From positions 2,640,501 through 2,704,500 of the forward strand of contig NZ_AP024597.1 in NCBI RefSeq assembly GCF_019704315.1: 64,000 nucleotides of DNA, read 5' to 3'. This DNA is from Stygiolobus caldivivus (lineage in GTDB: Archaea; Thermoproteota; Thermoprotei_A; Sulfolobales; Sulfolobaceae). The translations under genes and the position numbers were made by a program. This document shows, in pieces, positions 43,398 through 52,188 of this stretch. Below the pieces are notes generated by a model. It was given only the letters and a program-made list of their open reading frames with translations. It was not told the origin of the DNA and searched no databases. Positions within the stretch are counted from its first letter, which is position 1. The number at the start of each line of letters is the position of its first letter.

Positions 43398-44003
43398 ATG
43401 AAAAGGCTGATAGTCCTAATATTCTCTCTAATAGCAATAGGGGTTGTAGTCCCTGCTAATGCATATGCCCCTTTTATGGCACAGCCCCTCTATCTTAACA
43501 TTTACCCAATATATACTGTAATTAACGTAGTTAATACGACTTATATCGGTGCAACTAGCTATTTTCATAATAACGTTACCGAGATAGTTAACTTTGTAGC
43601 TCATAACTCGACAATGAAAATTGAGCTATATAATGCTACTACTGGTGTCCAAATAGGCTGTATCTCTGTCATAATCCCCCCGCAATTTTACAAGTACGTA
43701 TATTATAGTCCACAGTACGGCTCTGCGATTTTCTTAATAAATGTGACCGACAATGATACGTTCTATAAAGTCCCGGTAGCCTATTTGCACCTCGGCTTGT
43801 ATTCAGTGGAAAACGCAAGTGGATATAATGTTAACTGTATTTATGAGATACCTATTGGGTCACTATACACACTATCAGGCGGTGTCTACGTTTATGTGAA
43901 TACCACTTCCTTCTTTAACAAATATTTGAACGGAGTTCAAACTATTACATCGGACGTCAAAGCAGATATAGAAGGGGTCTACGCGTTCATTTTTGTAAGT
44001 TAA
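43398..44003 (+). CDS. Secreted glycoprotein-like protein, unknown function
   Basis: A 201-residue protein with a signal peptide (KRLIVLIFSLIAIGVVVPANA, cleavage likely after NAYA near residue 24) and an exported beta-rich domain with many N-glycosylation sequons (NTT, NVT, NST, NAT, NDT, NAS). Two cysteines (GCISV and NCIYE) could form a disulfide. No membrane anchor at the C-terminus, so it is probably released or bound to the S-layer. It is monocistronic, with a TATA-like TTATTTAATTT before ATG 43398 and a T-run after the stop. Confidence 0.65.
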   Translation: MKRLIVLIFSLIAIGVVVPANAYAPFMAQPLYLNIYPIYTVINVVNTTYIGATSYFHNNVTEIVNFVAHNSTMKIELYNATTGVQIGCISVIIPPQFYKYVYYSPQYGSAIFLINVTDNDTFYKVPVAYLHLGLYSVENASGYNVNCIYEIPIGSLYTLSGGVYVYVNTTSFFNKYLNGVQTITSDVKADIEGVYAFIFVS

Positions 44004-44006
44004 GAC

Positions 44007-44064
44007 TTTTTTTTTAACTTTAACCTCCTATCTGTTTTTTCTTTTTTTAAAAAAAATAAAAAAT
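44007..44064. terminator. Bidirectional T-rich termination region
   Basis: Nine T residues (44007-44015) follow the plus-strand gene ending at 44003, and on the opposite strand long T runs (44042-44064 read as A runs) follow the acyl-CoA synthetase gene ending at 44066. U-rich tracts are sufficient for archaeal termination. Confidence 0.6.
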
Positions 44065-44065
44065 T

Positions 44066-46045
44066 TTATTCCAAAACTATTCTAACGTCTGTGGCAAATG
44101 CACCACTTTCATTTACAAATAGTGGGTTTATGTCCATCTCCTTGATGTTTAAGTCAACGATCATCCTAGAGATGGCTACTATTGTCCTAATTAATGACCC
44201 CTCGTCATAACCCCTCTTCCTAGCGTGTAACATATCATGGATCTTGCTTTCCACCAGTACTTCTTGTGCTTCATCTTCGTAAATTGGTGATAACGCATAA
44301 GCTACGTTCTTAAGAACGTCGACATATATACCTCCACTCCCTACTAATACCACATGTCCAAACACGGGGTCTTTGAGTCCCCCAACAAACACTTCCAGCC
44401 CGGTGAGTTGCTGCTGTATCAGGACTCTTTTAGTCTGCTTGCTAAGTTCCTTATAAATACCTTTTACTTGGTCTTTCTCGACGTTAACGACTACTCCTTT
44501 TAGCTCAGTCTTATGGACAGGCTGGTCTGGAGAGATCTTCATGACTACTGGATACCCTATACTATCAGCGACCCTCTGTGCTTCTTCTTCGCTTTCTGCT
44601 ATGCCCCACTTAGGAGTCTTGACACCGTAAATCTCCATTAACTTTAATGCTTCATAGTCTCGTAAAGTCTTTTTACCCTTTACTATTTCCGTAGCAGACT
44701 CTATCGGTTGGGAGATCCTAATTTTCTTTCTCGCTTCGGGCTTCTTTACTAAATACCTGATTGCTTTTACTGCGTCTTCTGGGAAAGTATAAGCAGGCAT
44801 TCCTGCTGACTCCAAGATCTTTAACGCAAAGTCCTCATCAAGTCCCATTGTTATCCCTATGACGCCCTTGCTCTTAAAAGACGTTATAACTCTGGCTACG
44901 TCTGAACAGCTTACCATGGGTAAAGCTTGGACTATTACTAATTTGGTACAGTCTAAGTCTGATAATATCTTAAGGGCTGAGAGGTACCTTTCTCTGTTTG
45001 CGTCACCTGTAAGGTCTAACGGGTTCTTAGGGATCGAGGTAGGAGGTAAAACCTTTCTTAGTTCTTCCTGCATCCAAGACGGGATTTCTACCAGCTTTAA
45101 CCCGTTTTTCTCTATTTCATCTGAAGTTAAAACACCATGCCCTCCTGAGTTCGTGATCACGAGGACTTGTTCCCTTATTGGTTCTGAATACATCAGTATC
45201 CTTGCTAAGTTTAACATATCATGTAAGTTATCCACTAAGATCCCGCCCCCAGTCTTTACTGCAGCCTTGAAAACCTCAAAAGACCCTGCCAAAGACCCTG
45301 TATGTGTCTTTGCCGCTGCAGCACCATTAGAGGTCGTCCCTCCTTTAAGGAATATTACGGGCTTTCTCTTAGTAACGTCTGGTAGGGTCTCCAAGAACGC
45401 ATTTCCGTCTGAAACTCCCTCGATATAGACGAAAATTGCTTTGGTTTCGGCGTCATTAGATAAATATTCTAAAACCTCGTACTCCTTTATGTCCGCTTGG
45501 TTACCTAAACTTACCATGTAACTAATCCCTACTCTGTTTTTCTGTGCCCAATTGAGCATGTAAACACCTAGACCTCCACTTTGGACTACTAACGCTATAT
45601 TACCCCTTTTTACGTCAGAGTATGCAAATGTGGCGTTTAGTTCAGGCGTAATAATCCCGAAGGTGTTAGGTCCTAGCATCCTTATATTACCCTTCTTAGC
45701 AATACTCAATACTTCGTCTTCCAGTTTAGCTTCTCCTACTTCTCTGAATCCTGCTGTTATCACTATAGCAGCTTTAACTTGTTTTTCTACGGCTTCTTCC
45801 ATTACTGACGGTACAGCTTCTCTAGGGACTGTAATGACTATGAGGTCGAGCTGGTCTGGGATCTCTTTTATGCTTTTGTAAGCTTTCACCCCCTCTACGT
45901 CTTCTGCTTTAGTATTTACTGGATATAATTTCCCGTGATAAGTGGATAACAAGTTCCTGAAAACGATGTTTCCGACTTTTTCTTTGTGTCTGGAAGCTCC
46001 GATCACTGCTATACTTTTTGGTTTAAATAAAGCATCTAATGTCAT
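44066..46045 (-). CDS. ADP-forming acetyl/acyl-CoA synthetase, fused alpha-beta
   Basis: A 659-residue NDP-forming acyl-CoA synthetase converting acyl-CoA plus ADP and phosphate to acid, CoA and ATP, or the reverse. Order: CoA-binding domain (VIGASRHKEKVGN), succinyl-CoA-ligase-like domain with KTHTGSLAG carrying the expected phosphohistidine, a second flavodoxin-like domain with ITNSGGHGVLTSDE, then an ATP-grasp domain from about 450 with YPVVMKISPDQPVHKTE. Substrate acid is not visible. It is transcribed alone, 60 bases downstream of pyruvate kinase. Confidence 0.88.
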   Translation of the reverse strand: MTLDALFKPKSIAVIGASRHKEKVGNIVFRNLLSTYHGKLYPVNTKAEDVEGVKAYKSIKEIPDQLDLIVITVPREAVPSVMEEAVEKQVKAAIVITAGFREVGEAKLEDEVLSIAKKGNIRMLGPNTFGIITPELNATFAYSDVKRGNIALVVQSGGLGVYMLNWAQKNRVGISYMVSLGNQADIKEYEVLEYLSNDAETKAIFVYIEGVSDGNAFLETLPDVTKRKPVIFLKGGTTSNGAAAAKTHTGSLAGSFEVFKAAVKTGGGILVDNLHDMLNLARILMYSEPIREQVLVITNSGGHGVLTSDEIEKNGLKLVEIPSWMQEELRKVLPPTSIPKNPLDLTGDANRERYLSALKILSDLDCTKLVIVQALPMVSCSDVARVITSFKSKGVIGITMGLDEDFALKILESAGMPAYTFPEDAVKAIRYLVKKPEARKKIRISQPIESATEIVKGKKTLRDYEALKLMEIYGVKTPKWGIAESEEEAQRVADSIGYPVVMKISPDQPVHKTELKGVVVNVEKDQVKGIYKELSKQTKRVLIQQQLTGLEVFVGGLKDPVFGHVVLVGSGGIYVDVLKNVAYALSPIYEDEAQEVLVESKIHDMLHARKRGYDEGSLIRTIVAISRMIVDLNIKEMDINPLFVNESGAFATDVRIVLE

Positions 46046-46105
46046 AACTTTCTAATAAGGAAATATTATATAAAAACTTTTTATGTCTAATTAGCGAAAT
46101 AACAA

Positions 46106-47437
46106 CTAGTCTAACTCCTCGACTTTTAAGAACCTAGTAGTACCTCCATTGTCTCCACATACACCTCCAACTACTACAATGAACCCTTTCTGGCCAAGAT
46201 ATGCTGCTTCCTCTCTGGCCTTTTTTACTATTTCATCTAAACTTTTTAGCTCTTCAGCCTTCTTGGGATATACGCCGTAACAGATCCTCAATTTCTTTAT
46301 TAAATCCTCTGAAGGCGTGAGGGTGATTACGGGAACCACTGGTCTTAACCTAGATATTCTCAGCGCTGACGAACCAGACCGTGTATAAGTAATTATTGCA
46401 AATGCTGATGATAATATACTTGATATTACAGCCGAATAGGCTATGGCTTCGTCGACATTTTTATAGATATGAGTTCTTTTCGGTTTAAAGGTCCTCTCTA
46501 CGGAGATTATGAGTTCATTAAGGGTCTTAGCAGCTTCTATGGGAAACTTTCCCATGGCAGTCTCATCGCTCAACATGATCGCATCAACTCCTTGTGATAT
46601 TGAGTTAGCGACATCAATTGTCTCGGCCCTTGTTGGAAGCGGTGAGTTCACCATCGACTCAAGTACTTGTGTTGCTAAGATAACTGGTTTTCCATAAGCT
46701 CTAGCAATATTTACTATTTTTCTCTGAGTCTGTGGAAGGTTTGGCAAACCTACTTCAACACCTAAGTCACCCCTAGCCACCATTATACCATCGGCTTCTC
46801 TCACTATATTCCTGAGATTTTTTAACGCCGCTTTCTTTTCAATTTTAGCTATAACCCATGCTTTTCCTGACACTATTTCTTTTACTTTCCTTATGTCTTC
46901 TTCACTCACAACAAAAGACAGTCCTATATAAGTTGCTCCCAGTATTAACGCTTCTTTTAGTAATTCAAGGTCTCTTTGAGTTATCCCGAGAGGTATGTCG
47001 GCATCTGGTATATTAATCCCTTTCCTGGAAGTTAATATCCCTCCTTCTTTTACGATGCCTTCAGCATACCCATCATCTACTTTAGTTATTTTGACCCTTA
47101 TCCTACCGTCTGCGATCAGGACATCTGTACCTTCTTTTATTAACTTAAAGAATAATTGGTCTTCTACGGGGACTCCTTTATCCCCAAATTTAATCTGATC
47201 TCCGTTCTTCAAAATAATCGGTTCATTTTCTAGGTCTCCTATCCTAAGCTTGGGGCCTGGAAGATCTACTAAGACCGGGGCTTTGTCCCCTACTAGTTCG
47301 AAATATTTTTTATGCTGTTCCTCATCACCATGTGCAAAATTAAGCCTTATAACGTCTGTGTATTTCAACAATTCATCTACTAATTTTTCACTAGAAGGCC
47401 CCAATGTGGATATAATTTTGGTCTTTCTTTTAGACAT
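46106..47437 (-). CDS. pyk: Pyruvate kinase
   Basis: Makes pyruvate and ATP from phosphoenolpyruvate. Motifs: KTKIISTLGPSS, VIRLNFAHGD, DLPGPKLRIG, the catalytic IAKIEKKAALKN and MVARGDLGVEVG, and KPVILATQVLESM. The C-terminal domain is present (443 residues in all). It overlaps the upstream 160-residue gene by 8 bases, so they share a transcript. Confidence 0.94.
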   Translation of the reverse strand: MSKRKTKIISTLGPSSEKLVDELLKYTDVIRLNFAHGDEEQHKKYFELVGDKAPVLVDLPGPKLRIGDLENEPIILKNGDQIKFGDKGVPVEDQLFFKLIKEGTDVLIADGRIRVKITKVDDGYAEGIVKEGGILTSRKGINIPDADIPLGITQRDLELLKEALILGATYIGLSFVVSEEDIRKVKEIVSGKAWVIAKIEKKAALKNLRNIVREADGIMVARGDLGVEVGLPNLPQTQRKIVNIARAYGKPVILATQVLESMVNSPLPTRAETIDVANSISQGVDAIMLSDETAMGKFPIEAAKTLNELIISVERTFKPKRTHIYKNVDEAIAYSAVISSILSSAFAIITYTRSGSSALRISRLRPVVPVITLTPSEDLIKKLRICYGVYPKKAEELKSLDEIVKKAREEAAYLGQKGFIVVVGGVCGDNGGTTRFLKVEELD

Positions 47438-47912
47438 ATCTAGGTAGACCCTTAGTATCTCCTAGTATGTTACCGAATTTATTGTTTATCTTAGCTATTA
47501 CTAACATCCCAGCGTTTCTTACTAGATAATAAGTGTTGAGGAACTCATTAGGTGTTAGTGACTCCATGAAAACTAACCTCAATACTTGAATTACATCTGG
47601 GGTTTCCGACCCTGGAGGTAAAAAAGCGAAATCGACACCCATTTTAAGGAGGTCTTCTGTGAGCTCTTGGAAGAACTTTCTTTTCTCATCTTTCTTTAGT
47701 TCATTTATCGCCGACTTATGGTTAGGATGAATTAAAATTCCCATAGAAATAAGATAGAACTTTGAGGAGTCGTTAGGTCTTATAATATCTATTGAAGGAA
47801 ATCCTTGAGGAGGGGCTGTAACAATGTGAAAGGCTTCTTTAGCTTGTGGTGGAATAGTTATAGAAAGCCCAAGTTCTTTAATTATCGTTTCTAGTTCTTT
47901 GTCATTCATCAT
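47430..47912 (-). CDS. Conserved archaeal protein, DUF2299-like
   Basis: A 160-residue cytoplasmic alpha/beta protein with DIIRPNDSSKFYLISMGI, NELKKDEKRKFFQELTEDLLK and FLPPGSETPDVIQVLRLVFM; this resembles the archaeal DUF2299 family, which looks like a secretion-chaperone or Tir-chaperone-type fold. Its function is unknown. It is the first gene of a two-gene unit with pyruvate kinase. The family assignment is from memory of its pattern. Confidence 0.6.
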   Translation of the reverse strand: MMNDKELETIIKELGLSITIPPQAKEAFHIVTAPPQGFPSIDIIRPNDSSKFYLISMGILIHPNHKSAINELKKDEKRKFFQELTEDLLKMGVDFAFLPPGSETPDVIQVLRLVFMESLTPNEFLNTYYLVRNAGMLVIAKINNKFGNILGDTKGLPRYV

Positions 47913-47980
47913 ATTTACTTGAATTCTAATAATTTAGCACTTTCGCTTAATCTTTTAACTCTCCCTATCAGTTCAGTAGT

Positions 47981-50353
47981 GTGGAACAACATAACAAAAT
48001 AGTTACGAGTGTAATAATTTTGTTTCTCGTAATCGGTACAACAGTCACATTACATAACGAGCTGACAATTTACTATTTTATTTCTATTTTTCTGTTAGGG
48101 ATAGCGGTAAATTCTCTATTCTCCGAGGCTAGGCTGAACATACTCTTTGTAGGTGCGTCAATTCCTCTCATAATTAATTACTCTTATCCCGATTTTGCAA
48201 TATTAGTAATCGGATTAGCAGCCGTCGCTTGTTACTATTATAGGGAGTTTAGCCAGGTTGTCCTAATCTTAGCAATTAACCTCTTTGTAATCAACTTATC
48301 CGACTTGCTAATGTTTTTCTCTTTTGTATCCCTTCTCATAGCGTTGAGGCTCTCAAAAATAGACTCAAGGGCATTTATTGCAAGCGGGATAATTCTATTG
48401 TTAGTAGCTGCCTATTTATCTAAATTATCCACCACTTTGGGTGATTTAGCCTACTTTAATTTACTATTCGGTACGATCGGCATCGTGACAGAAAGTTCGA
48501 AAGTTAAATTGTCTCCCAAGCTCGCTACGCCTCTAGTGCTTTTAACGGTTCCGCTCGTTTCATGGGCTCTCCCTATCCCTTACACTTACTACTGGTGGGT
48601 CCCTTATTCGTTCTTTTTCAAATACGGTATAATTAACCTATGGCTACCCGGGTTGGGCTATTTCCCAGCAATAGAAATGTTCCCTGTATATTTCATCTCT
48701 CATTTTTTAGTATATAAATGGGGACAGTTTATAGCCGTTCATATCTTCATTTTTGTTCTGTATTATATATCCGCATTATCATCTTATCTACTTTTCTCCA
48801 TGTTCGATAAAGGGAGAAAAATACGGGTACTATCTGCTATTTTATACTCTTTACTTATGCCCATAACCTCCATACCGCTCTCTATAACTTATAGTATCTT
48901 ACCTTTATCCCTTTATCTAGCAAGGAAAATTTCAATTAGGAACTACGTACTATTCTTCATAACGTCCGTGTTGTCATCGAGCATAGCGTATCCTTTTGAC
49001 CTTACTTTTTCAGCAATAGTCAATGAAAATGTCCGAAAAGACTATGCTGTAATCGCATTTATAGCCAGTTTATTTTGGCTGACACCATATTTTATCCTTG
49101 GTTATCCCAGCAATGTTGAAATGTTTTACTCTATTTTCACGGAGCAGCTTATCTACTATATCCTCTTTTTAATAATCTTAGGGATAGCGTTTGTAACTAG
49201 GAGTAAGATTGTTGCTTTTTCAGCACTTCTTGGAGTATCGTATATAGTGTTAGGGTTCCCGTTTTTTTATTTGTTATACCCATTTGTAATATTATCAACT
49301 TTCATCGCTTTACTAAACTCAGCTAATAATAACTCTATTTTAGCCATATTTTTACTCTCTTTGTTTGTACTTTCTTCGTATTCTGTTTTAACACAACCGT
49401 TTTATCACCAATCTCCTGCGATAAATAGTGTCATTAAGCAATTAGAACGCTTACCTTTCGGAACAGTATACTGGAACTCTTCTTATCCCTTAATGTCTCC
49501 CTTACCTATTACTAACTTTACCACATTTGCGAACTATATAGTAGAGAATGATAGCATAGTCAATAATACCAATTACCTTGGTTATCCCGTTTTTACTTAC
49601 TATTCAAACACCACCCTGTACAAACATAAGTACATAACAGTGAGTGTGAAACCCCTCATTAATGCTAAGGTACAACGTTATAACGGTTCTTTTATATGGG
49701 TTGCCCAAAGCCCACATCAACAATCATCAGTATCTGTAGTCTTCACTGAACCTGAAAATTTATCTGGAGAACTAAAAGTAAATGTAAATATTACAGATCT
49801 AGAATACTTTTACGTTGAAGTTTATTCTAACAGTGGAGTCAAATATTATCATAATTCTTCAACTATACCGGTTAACGGGACAATAGACCTGATAGACCTA
49901 ATATGCTATAACCCTCAAGCCCATGAAGTATTTAACGTAAGTTTAGTATACCAAAATTCCACCCAGGAAGAGAATTTACTCATAATACCCCCAGTAATAA
50001 AGAACGAGATTATTTTTATTAAAAACGAGTCCTTTACTAATGGACACCTAGTAATTAGTATAACCTCAAATGTGAACTTCACCCTCAGGTTCGACAGTGG
50101 TATAGGTCTGACTTTTAGTTTAAACGGTATGAACGTAAGTAACCTCACAAAAACCTACGAGTTACCCCCCGGACATTACGAGATTATGGGGGTATATGAG
50201 AACCAAGGTTACATTTTTTACGGAGAACTCGCCACAGTAACCGGGTTTGCCCTAGGGCTTCTATACGCCTTAACAATGTCAAACGAGAAAATTAGAAGTA
50301 AGTTTAAGAAGGTATTCAAAGTAGAGAAAATAGAGAAATACATAGAAGGATGA
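47981..50353 (+). CDS. Large multi-span membrane protein with exported beta domain
   Basis: A 790-residue protein. Residues 1-480 contain about twelve to fourteen hydrophobic helices, including aromatic loop YTYYWWVPYSFFFKYG near 205. Residues about 490-745 are hydrophilic with many NxS/T sequons and beta pattern (VSVVFTEPENLSGELKVNVN), so exported; a last membrane helix and a lysine-rich cytoplasmic tail follow. The outline recalls GT-C glycosyltransferases, but no catalytic motif was recognised. GTG 47981 has a TATA-like CTTTTAACT about 25 bases upstream. Unknown function. Confidence 0.7.
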   Translation: MEQHNKIVTSVIILFLVIGTTVTLHNELTIYYFISIFLLGIAVNSLFSEARLNILFVGASIPLIINYSYPDFAILVIGLAAVACYYYREFSQVVLILAINLFVINLSDLLMFFSFVSLLIALRLSKIDSRAFIASGIILLLVAAYLSKLSTTLGDLAYFNLLFGTIGIVTESSKVKLSPKLATPLVLLTVPLVSWALPIPYTYYWWVPYSFFFKYGIINLWLPGLGYFPAIEMFPVYFISHFLVYKWGQFIAVHIFIFVLYYISALSSYLLFSMFDKGRKIRVLSAILYSLLMPITSIPLSITYSILPLSLYLARKISIRNYVLFFITSVLSSSIAYPFDLTFSAIVNENVRKDYAVIAFIASLFWLTPYFILGYPSNVEMFYSIFTEQLIYYILFLIILGIAFVTRSKIVAFSALLGVSYIVLGFPFFYLLYPFVILSTFIALLNSANNNSILAIFLLSLFVLSSYSVLTQPFYHQSPAINSVIKQLERLPFGTVYWNSSYPLMSPLPITNFTTFANYIVENDSIVNNTNYLGYPVFTYYSNTTLYKHKYITVSVKPLINAKVQRYNGSFIWVAQSPHQQSSVSVVFTEPENLSGELKVNVNITDLEYFYVEVYSNSGVKYYHNSSTIPVNGTIDLIDLICYNPQAHEVFNVSLVYQNSTQEENLLIIPPVIKNEIIFIKNESFTNGHLVISITSNVNFTLRFDSGIGLTFSLNGMNVSNLTKTYELPPGHYEIMGVYENQGYIFYGELATVTGFALGLLYALTMSNEKIRSKFKKVFKVEKIEKYIEG

Positions 50354-50629
50354 CATTATCCCCAAAAGCACCCATCTCCCTGAGTATATAGCCCTGAAGA
50401 CTATAGCCAAAATCGGTATAGCTATCACTAAGCCTAAAAAAGAGTTAGTTAATGTGACTATTAAGGAGCATATCATTAAGCTAAACAGAGAGGAAAAGAC
50501 CCCTCTTAAAACGCTAAAGTCCTTAAAAAATAGCTTTGACATCGCCTCTATTACAAAGAAGGATAAAGACCAAAGAAAAAGGAAATGAATTACTACGACA
50601 ACTATTCGGGGTAGGTGTATCTCATTCAC
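50279..50629 (-). CDS. Small membrane protein
   Basis: A 116-residue protein with three to four hydrophobic helices (IVVVVIHFLFLWSLSFFVIEA, GVFSSLFSLMICSLIVTL, LGLVIAIPILAIVFRA, LGIMSSFYVFLYFLYF) and short basic loops. No family recognised. Its last 75 bases are antisense to the end of the 790-residue membrane protein, whose C-terminal tail is low-complexity. Membrane composition and length support coding, but this is not certain. Confidence 0.5.
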   Translation of the reverse strand: MNEIHLPRIVVVVIHFLFLWSLSFFVIEAMSKLFFKDFSVLRGVFSSLFSLMICSLIVTLTNSFLGLVIAIPILAIVFRAIYSGRWVLLGIMSSFYVFLYFLYFEYLLKLTSNFLV

Positions 50630-50736
50630 TTTAATACACTACTTCTACTAGTTTTTAAGGTTTCTACGAAGAGTATAAACTTTTATTAAATATTTTGAAA
50701 AAAAGCTTAATTAAATTTATCTTATTTATTTTTTAC

Positions 50737-51381
50737 ATGGACTCAAACTGGAGATCTACGCCCCTTGAGATTAGGGAAGGAATAAAGTACCTTTCTGCAC
50801 ACTTCTATCCCGAAGGGATAATGGGTAGGTGGAGCGAACTAAAGAAACTTTCATTCAACGCTGCAAAGGCAATAAAACTCTACTCCCTACAGCAAGTTAT
50901 AGAAGAACTTGAGCATTTTGACTTCTTTAAGGAATACTTTAAGGACGACCCCTTAAGCACAGTAAAACTACCCCAATCCTATGTCGAGTTATTTGACGGA
51001 TTAGTAGAGGACTTTAAGACACCTAATTGGAAAGACAATGTGGCAACTAGGTTCCACATGATCACAGAAGGAGTACTAGCCACAGTAGGGTTAAAAATCT
51101 TGAACGAGACCTCCAGACGATACGGCCTTACAAAGTTTAATGAGGGCATAAAGGCTATAATCGAGGACGAAGCGAGGCATGTTAATTTCGGTTTTTCCCT
51201 CATAGAAAATAAGGAATACGCTATAAAAAGGGTCGAAGAGTTATTCCCTCTGGCTGTTAGGATAGTCAAAGACGGTAAAGAAAAAATTGAACCGATGGGG
51301 TATAATATGGATGAGTTAATAGGGCTAATGGAAGATCTAAAGAAAGCTAGGATAGAGAAACTTTCTTCCCTAAGTAAATAG
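50737..51381 (+). CDS. R2-like diiron protein (ferritin-like superfamily)
   Basis: A 214-residue helical protein with diiron ligands E57 and H60 (EELEH), E111 (TEGVLA), and E145 and H148 in EDEARHVNFG; the last motif is characteristic of ribonucleotide reductase R2 and R2-like ligand-binding oxidases. At this size and with no R1 gene nearby, an oxidase role is as likely as a reductase subunit. ATG 50737 is preferred; ATG-equivalent TTG 50695 would add a hydrophobic, lysine-poor extension that looks like translated promoter. Its end overlaps the facing methyltransferase by 35 bases. Confidence 0.72.
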   Translation: MDSNWRSTPLEIREGIKYLSAHFYPEGIMGRWSELKKLSFNAAKAIKLYSLQQVIEELEHFDFFKEYFKDDPLSTVKLPQSYVELFDGLVEDFKTPNWKDNVATRFHMITEGVLATVGLKILNETSRRYGLTKFNEGIKAIIEDEARHVNFGFSLIENKEYAIKRVEELFPLAVRIVKDGKEKIEPMGYNMDELIGLMEDLKKARIEKLSSLSK

Positions 51382-51940
51382 AGTTATTAGGTAGAATAGA
51401 GTTAACCTTGTAGTTTTTTGAAAATACTGTCCTGAACCCTACCCTCTCCATGGTCTTTTTTAGTTCCCACGGTAAATACAGCTTATAGAACCGCTCTACT
51501 CTCCTCCCAGAAACATAACTAGTTATGACGATATTTCTCTTGAAGAAGTACTTGGGTTGGACTAACCATACTGTGACCATGATACTGCCTCCCTCCTTCA
51601 GTACTCTCTTTGCCTCCATTAACGCGGCCGATGGGTCCCTGAGGTGGTGTATAGAAGAAATGTACAGAAGCGTATCGGCACTCTCGCTCCTCAAAGGCAT
51701 AAACTCCATGTCTGCAAGGACTAAGTCCTCGCACCCCCTTTTCCTTGCTTCATTTAGTTGCTTTGATGAAAAGTCTAAGCACAACTTGAGGTCTGCTTTA
51801 GCAGCTATACAGTTCTGTCCTGAACCGCACCCTACATCAACCAGTATTTTTGCTTTATCCAGCATAGTAAGGTACCCTAGGGGCTTTCTTCTGTGGACAA
51901 TGTATTCGTAAGCGTCCTTAGTCCTTTCTTTTTCATCCAC
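51347..51940 (-). CDS. Trm9-like SAM-dependent methyltransferase
   Basis: A 197-residue class I methyltransferase. Motif I is LVDVGCGSGQN near residue 34; LVLADMEFMPLRSESADTLL and SSIHHLRDP resemble the Trm9/ABH8 group, which methylates the carboxymethyl group on wobble uridine 34. The start is GTG 51940, 38 bases from the divergent ubiquitin-like gene. Without a Trm112 partner in view, a generic methyltransferase role cannot be excluded. Confidence 0.65.
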   Translation of the reverse strand: MDEKERTKDAYEYIVHRRKPLGYLTMLDKAKILVDVGCGSGQNCIAAKADLKLCLDFSSKQLNEARKRGCEDLVLADMEFMPLRSESADTLLYISSIHHLRDPSAALMEAKRVLKEGGSIMVTVWLVQPKYFFKRNIVITSYVSGRRVERFYKLYLPWELKKTMERVGFRTVFSKNYKVNSILPNNSIYLGKKVSLS

Positions 51941-51978
51941 ATAAGATTTTTCAGCCCGCTTAACTAATTAAGTATCTT

Positions 51979-52185
51979 GTGAAAATTATAGTGGATCTAG
52001 TTAGGGAAAATAAAAGGTTAGAAGTAGAGCTACCTGAAAAAGCTACAGTGAGGGATTTGCTCAAGAAGATCGGTTATCGGGTTCAAGGTAGCGTAGTTGT
52101 CAAAGACGACGTACCGGTGATCGAAGACGAAAGATTAAAGGACGGCGACACAGTAAAGGTATTTTTAGCTGCATCTGGTGGTTAG
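51979..52185 (+). CDS. Ubiquitin-like ThiS/MoaD/Urm1-type protein
   Basis: A 68-residue beta-grasp protein: strand KIIVDLVRENKRLEVELP, helix TVRDLLKKIGY, VVVKDDVPVIEDERLKDGDTVKVFLAASGG. The C-terminal Gly-Gly is the usual thiocarboxylation/conjugation end, so it may be a sulfur carrier or a protein modifier (SAMP). GTG 51979 starts it. It heads a four-gene operon; no E1-like (MoeB/ThiF) gene is present in the window. Confidence 0.88.
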   Translation: MKIIVDLVRENKRLEVELPEKATVRDLLKKIGYRVQGSVVVKDDVPVIEDERLKDGDTVKVFLAASGG

Positions 52186-52188
52186 GAA

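Noticed and set aside
44859-45428. 189-residue ORF antisense to the acyl-CoA synthetase
   Set aside because: Lies within a conserved enzyme domain and shows no domain or promoter of its own.
51525-51911. 128-residue plus-strand ORF inside the methyltransferase gene
   Set aside because: Opposite strand of motif I and the IHHL region; no independent coding signal.
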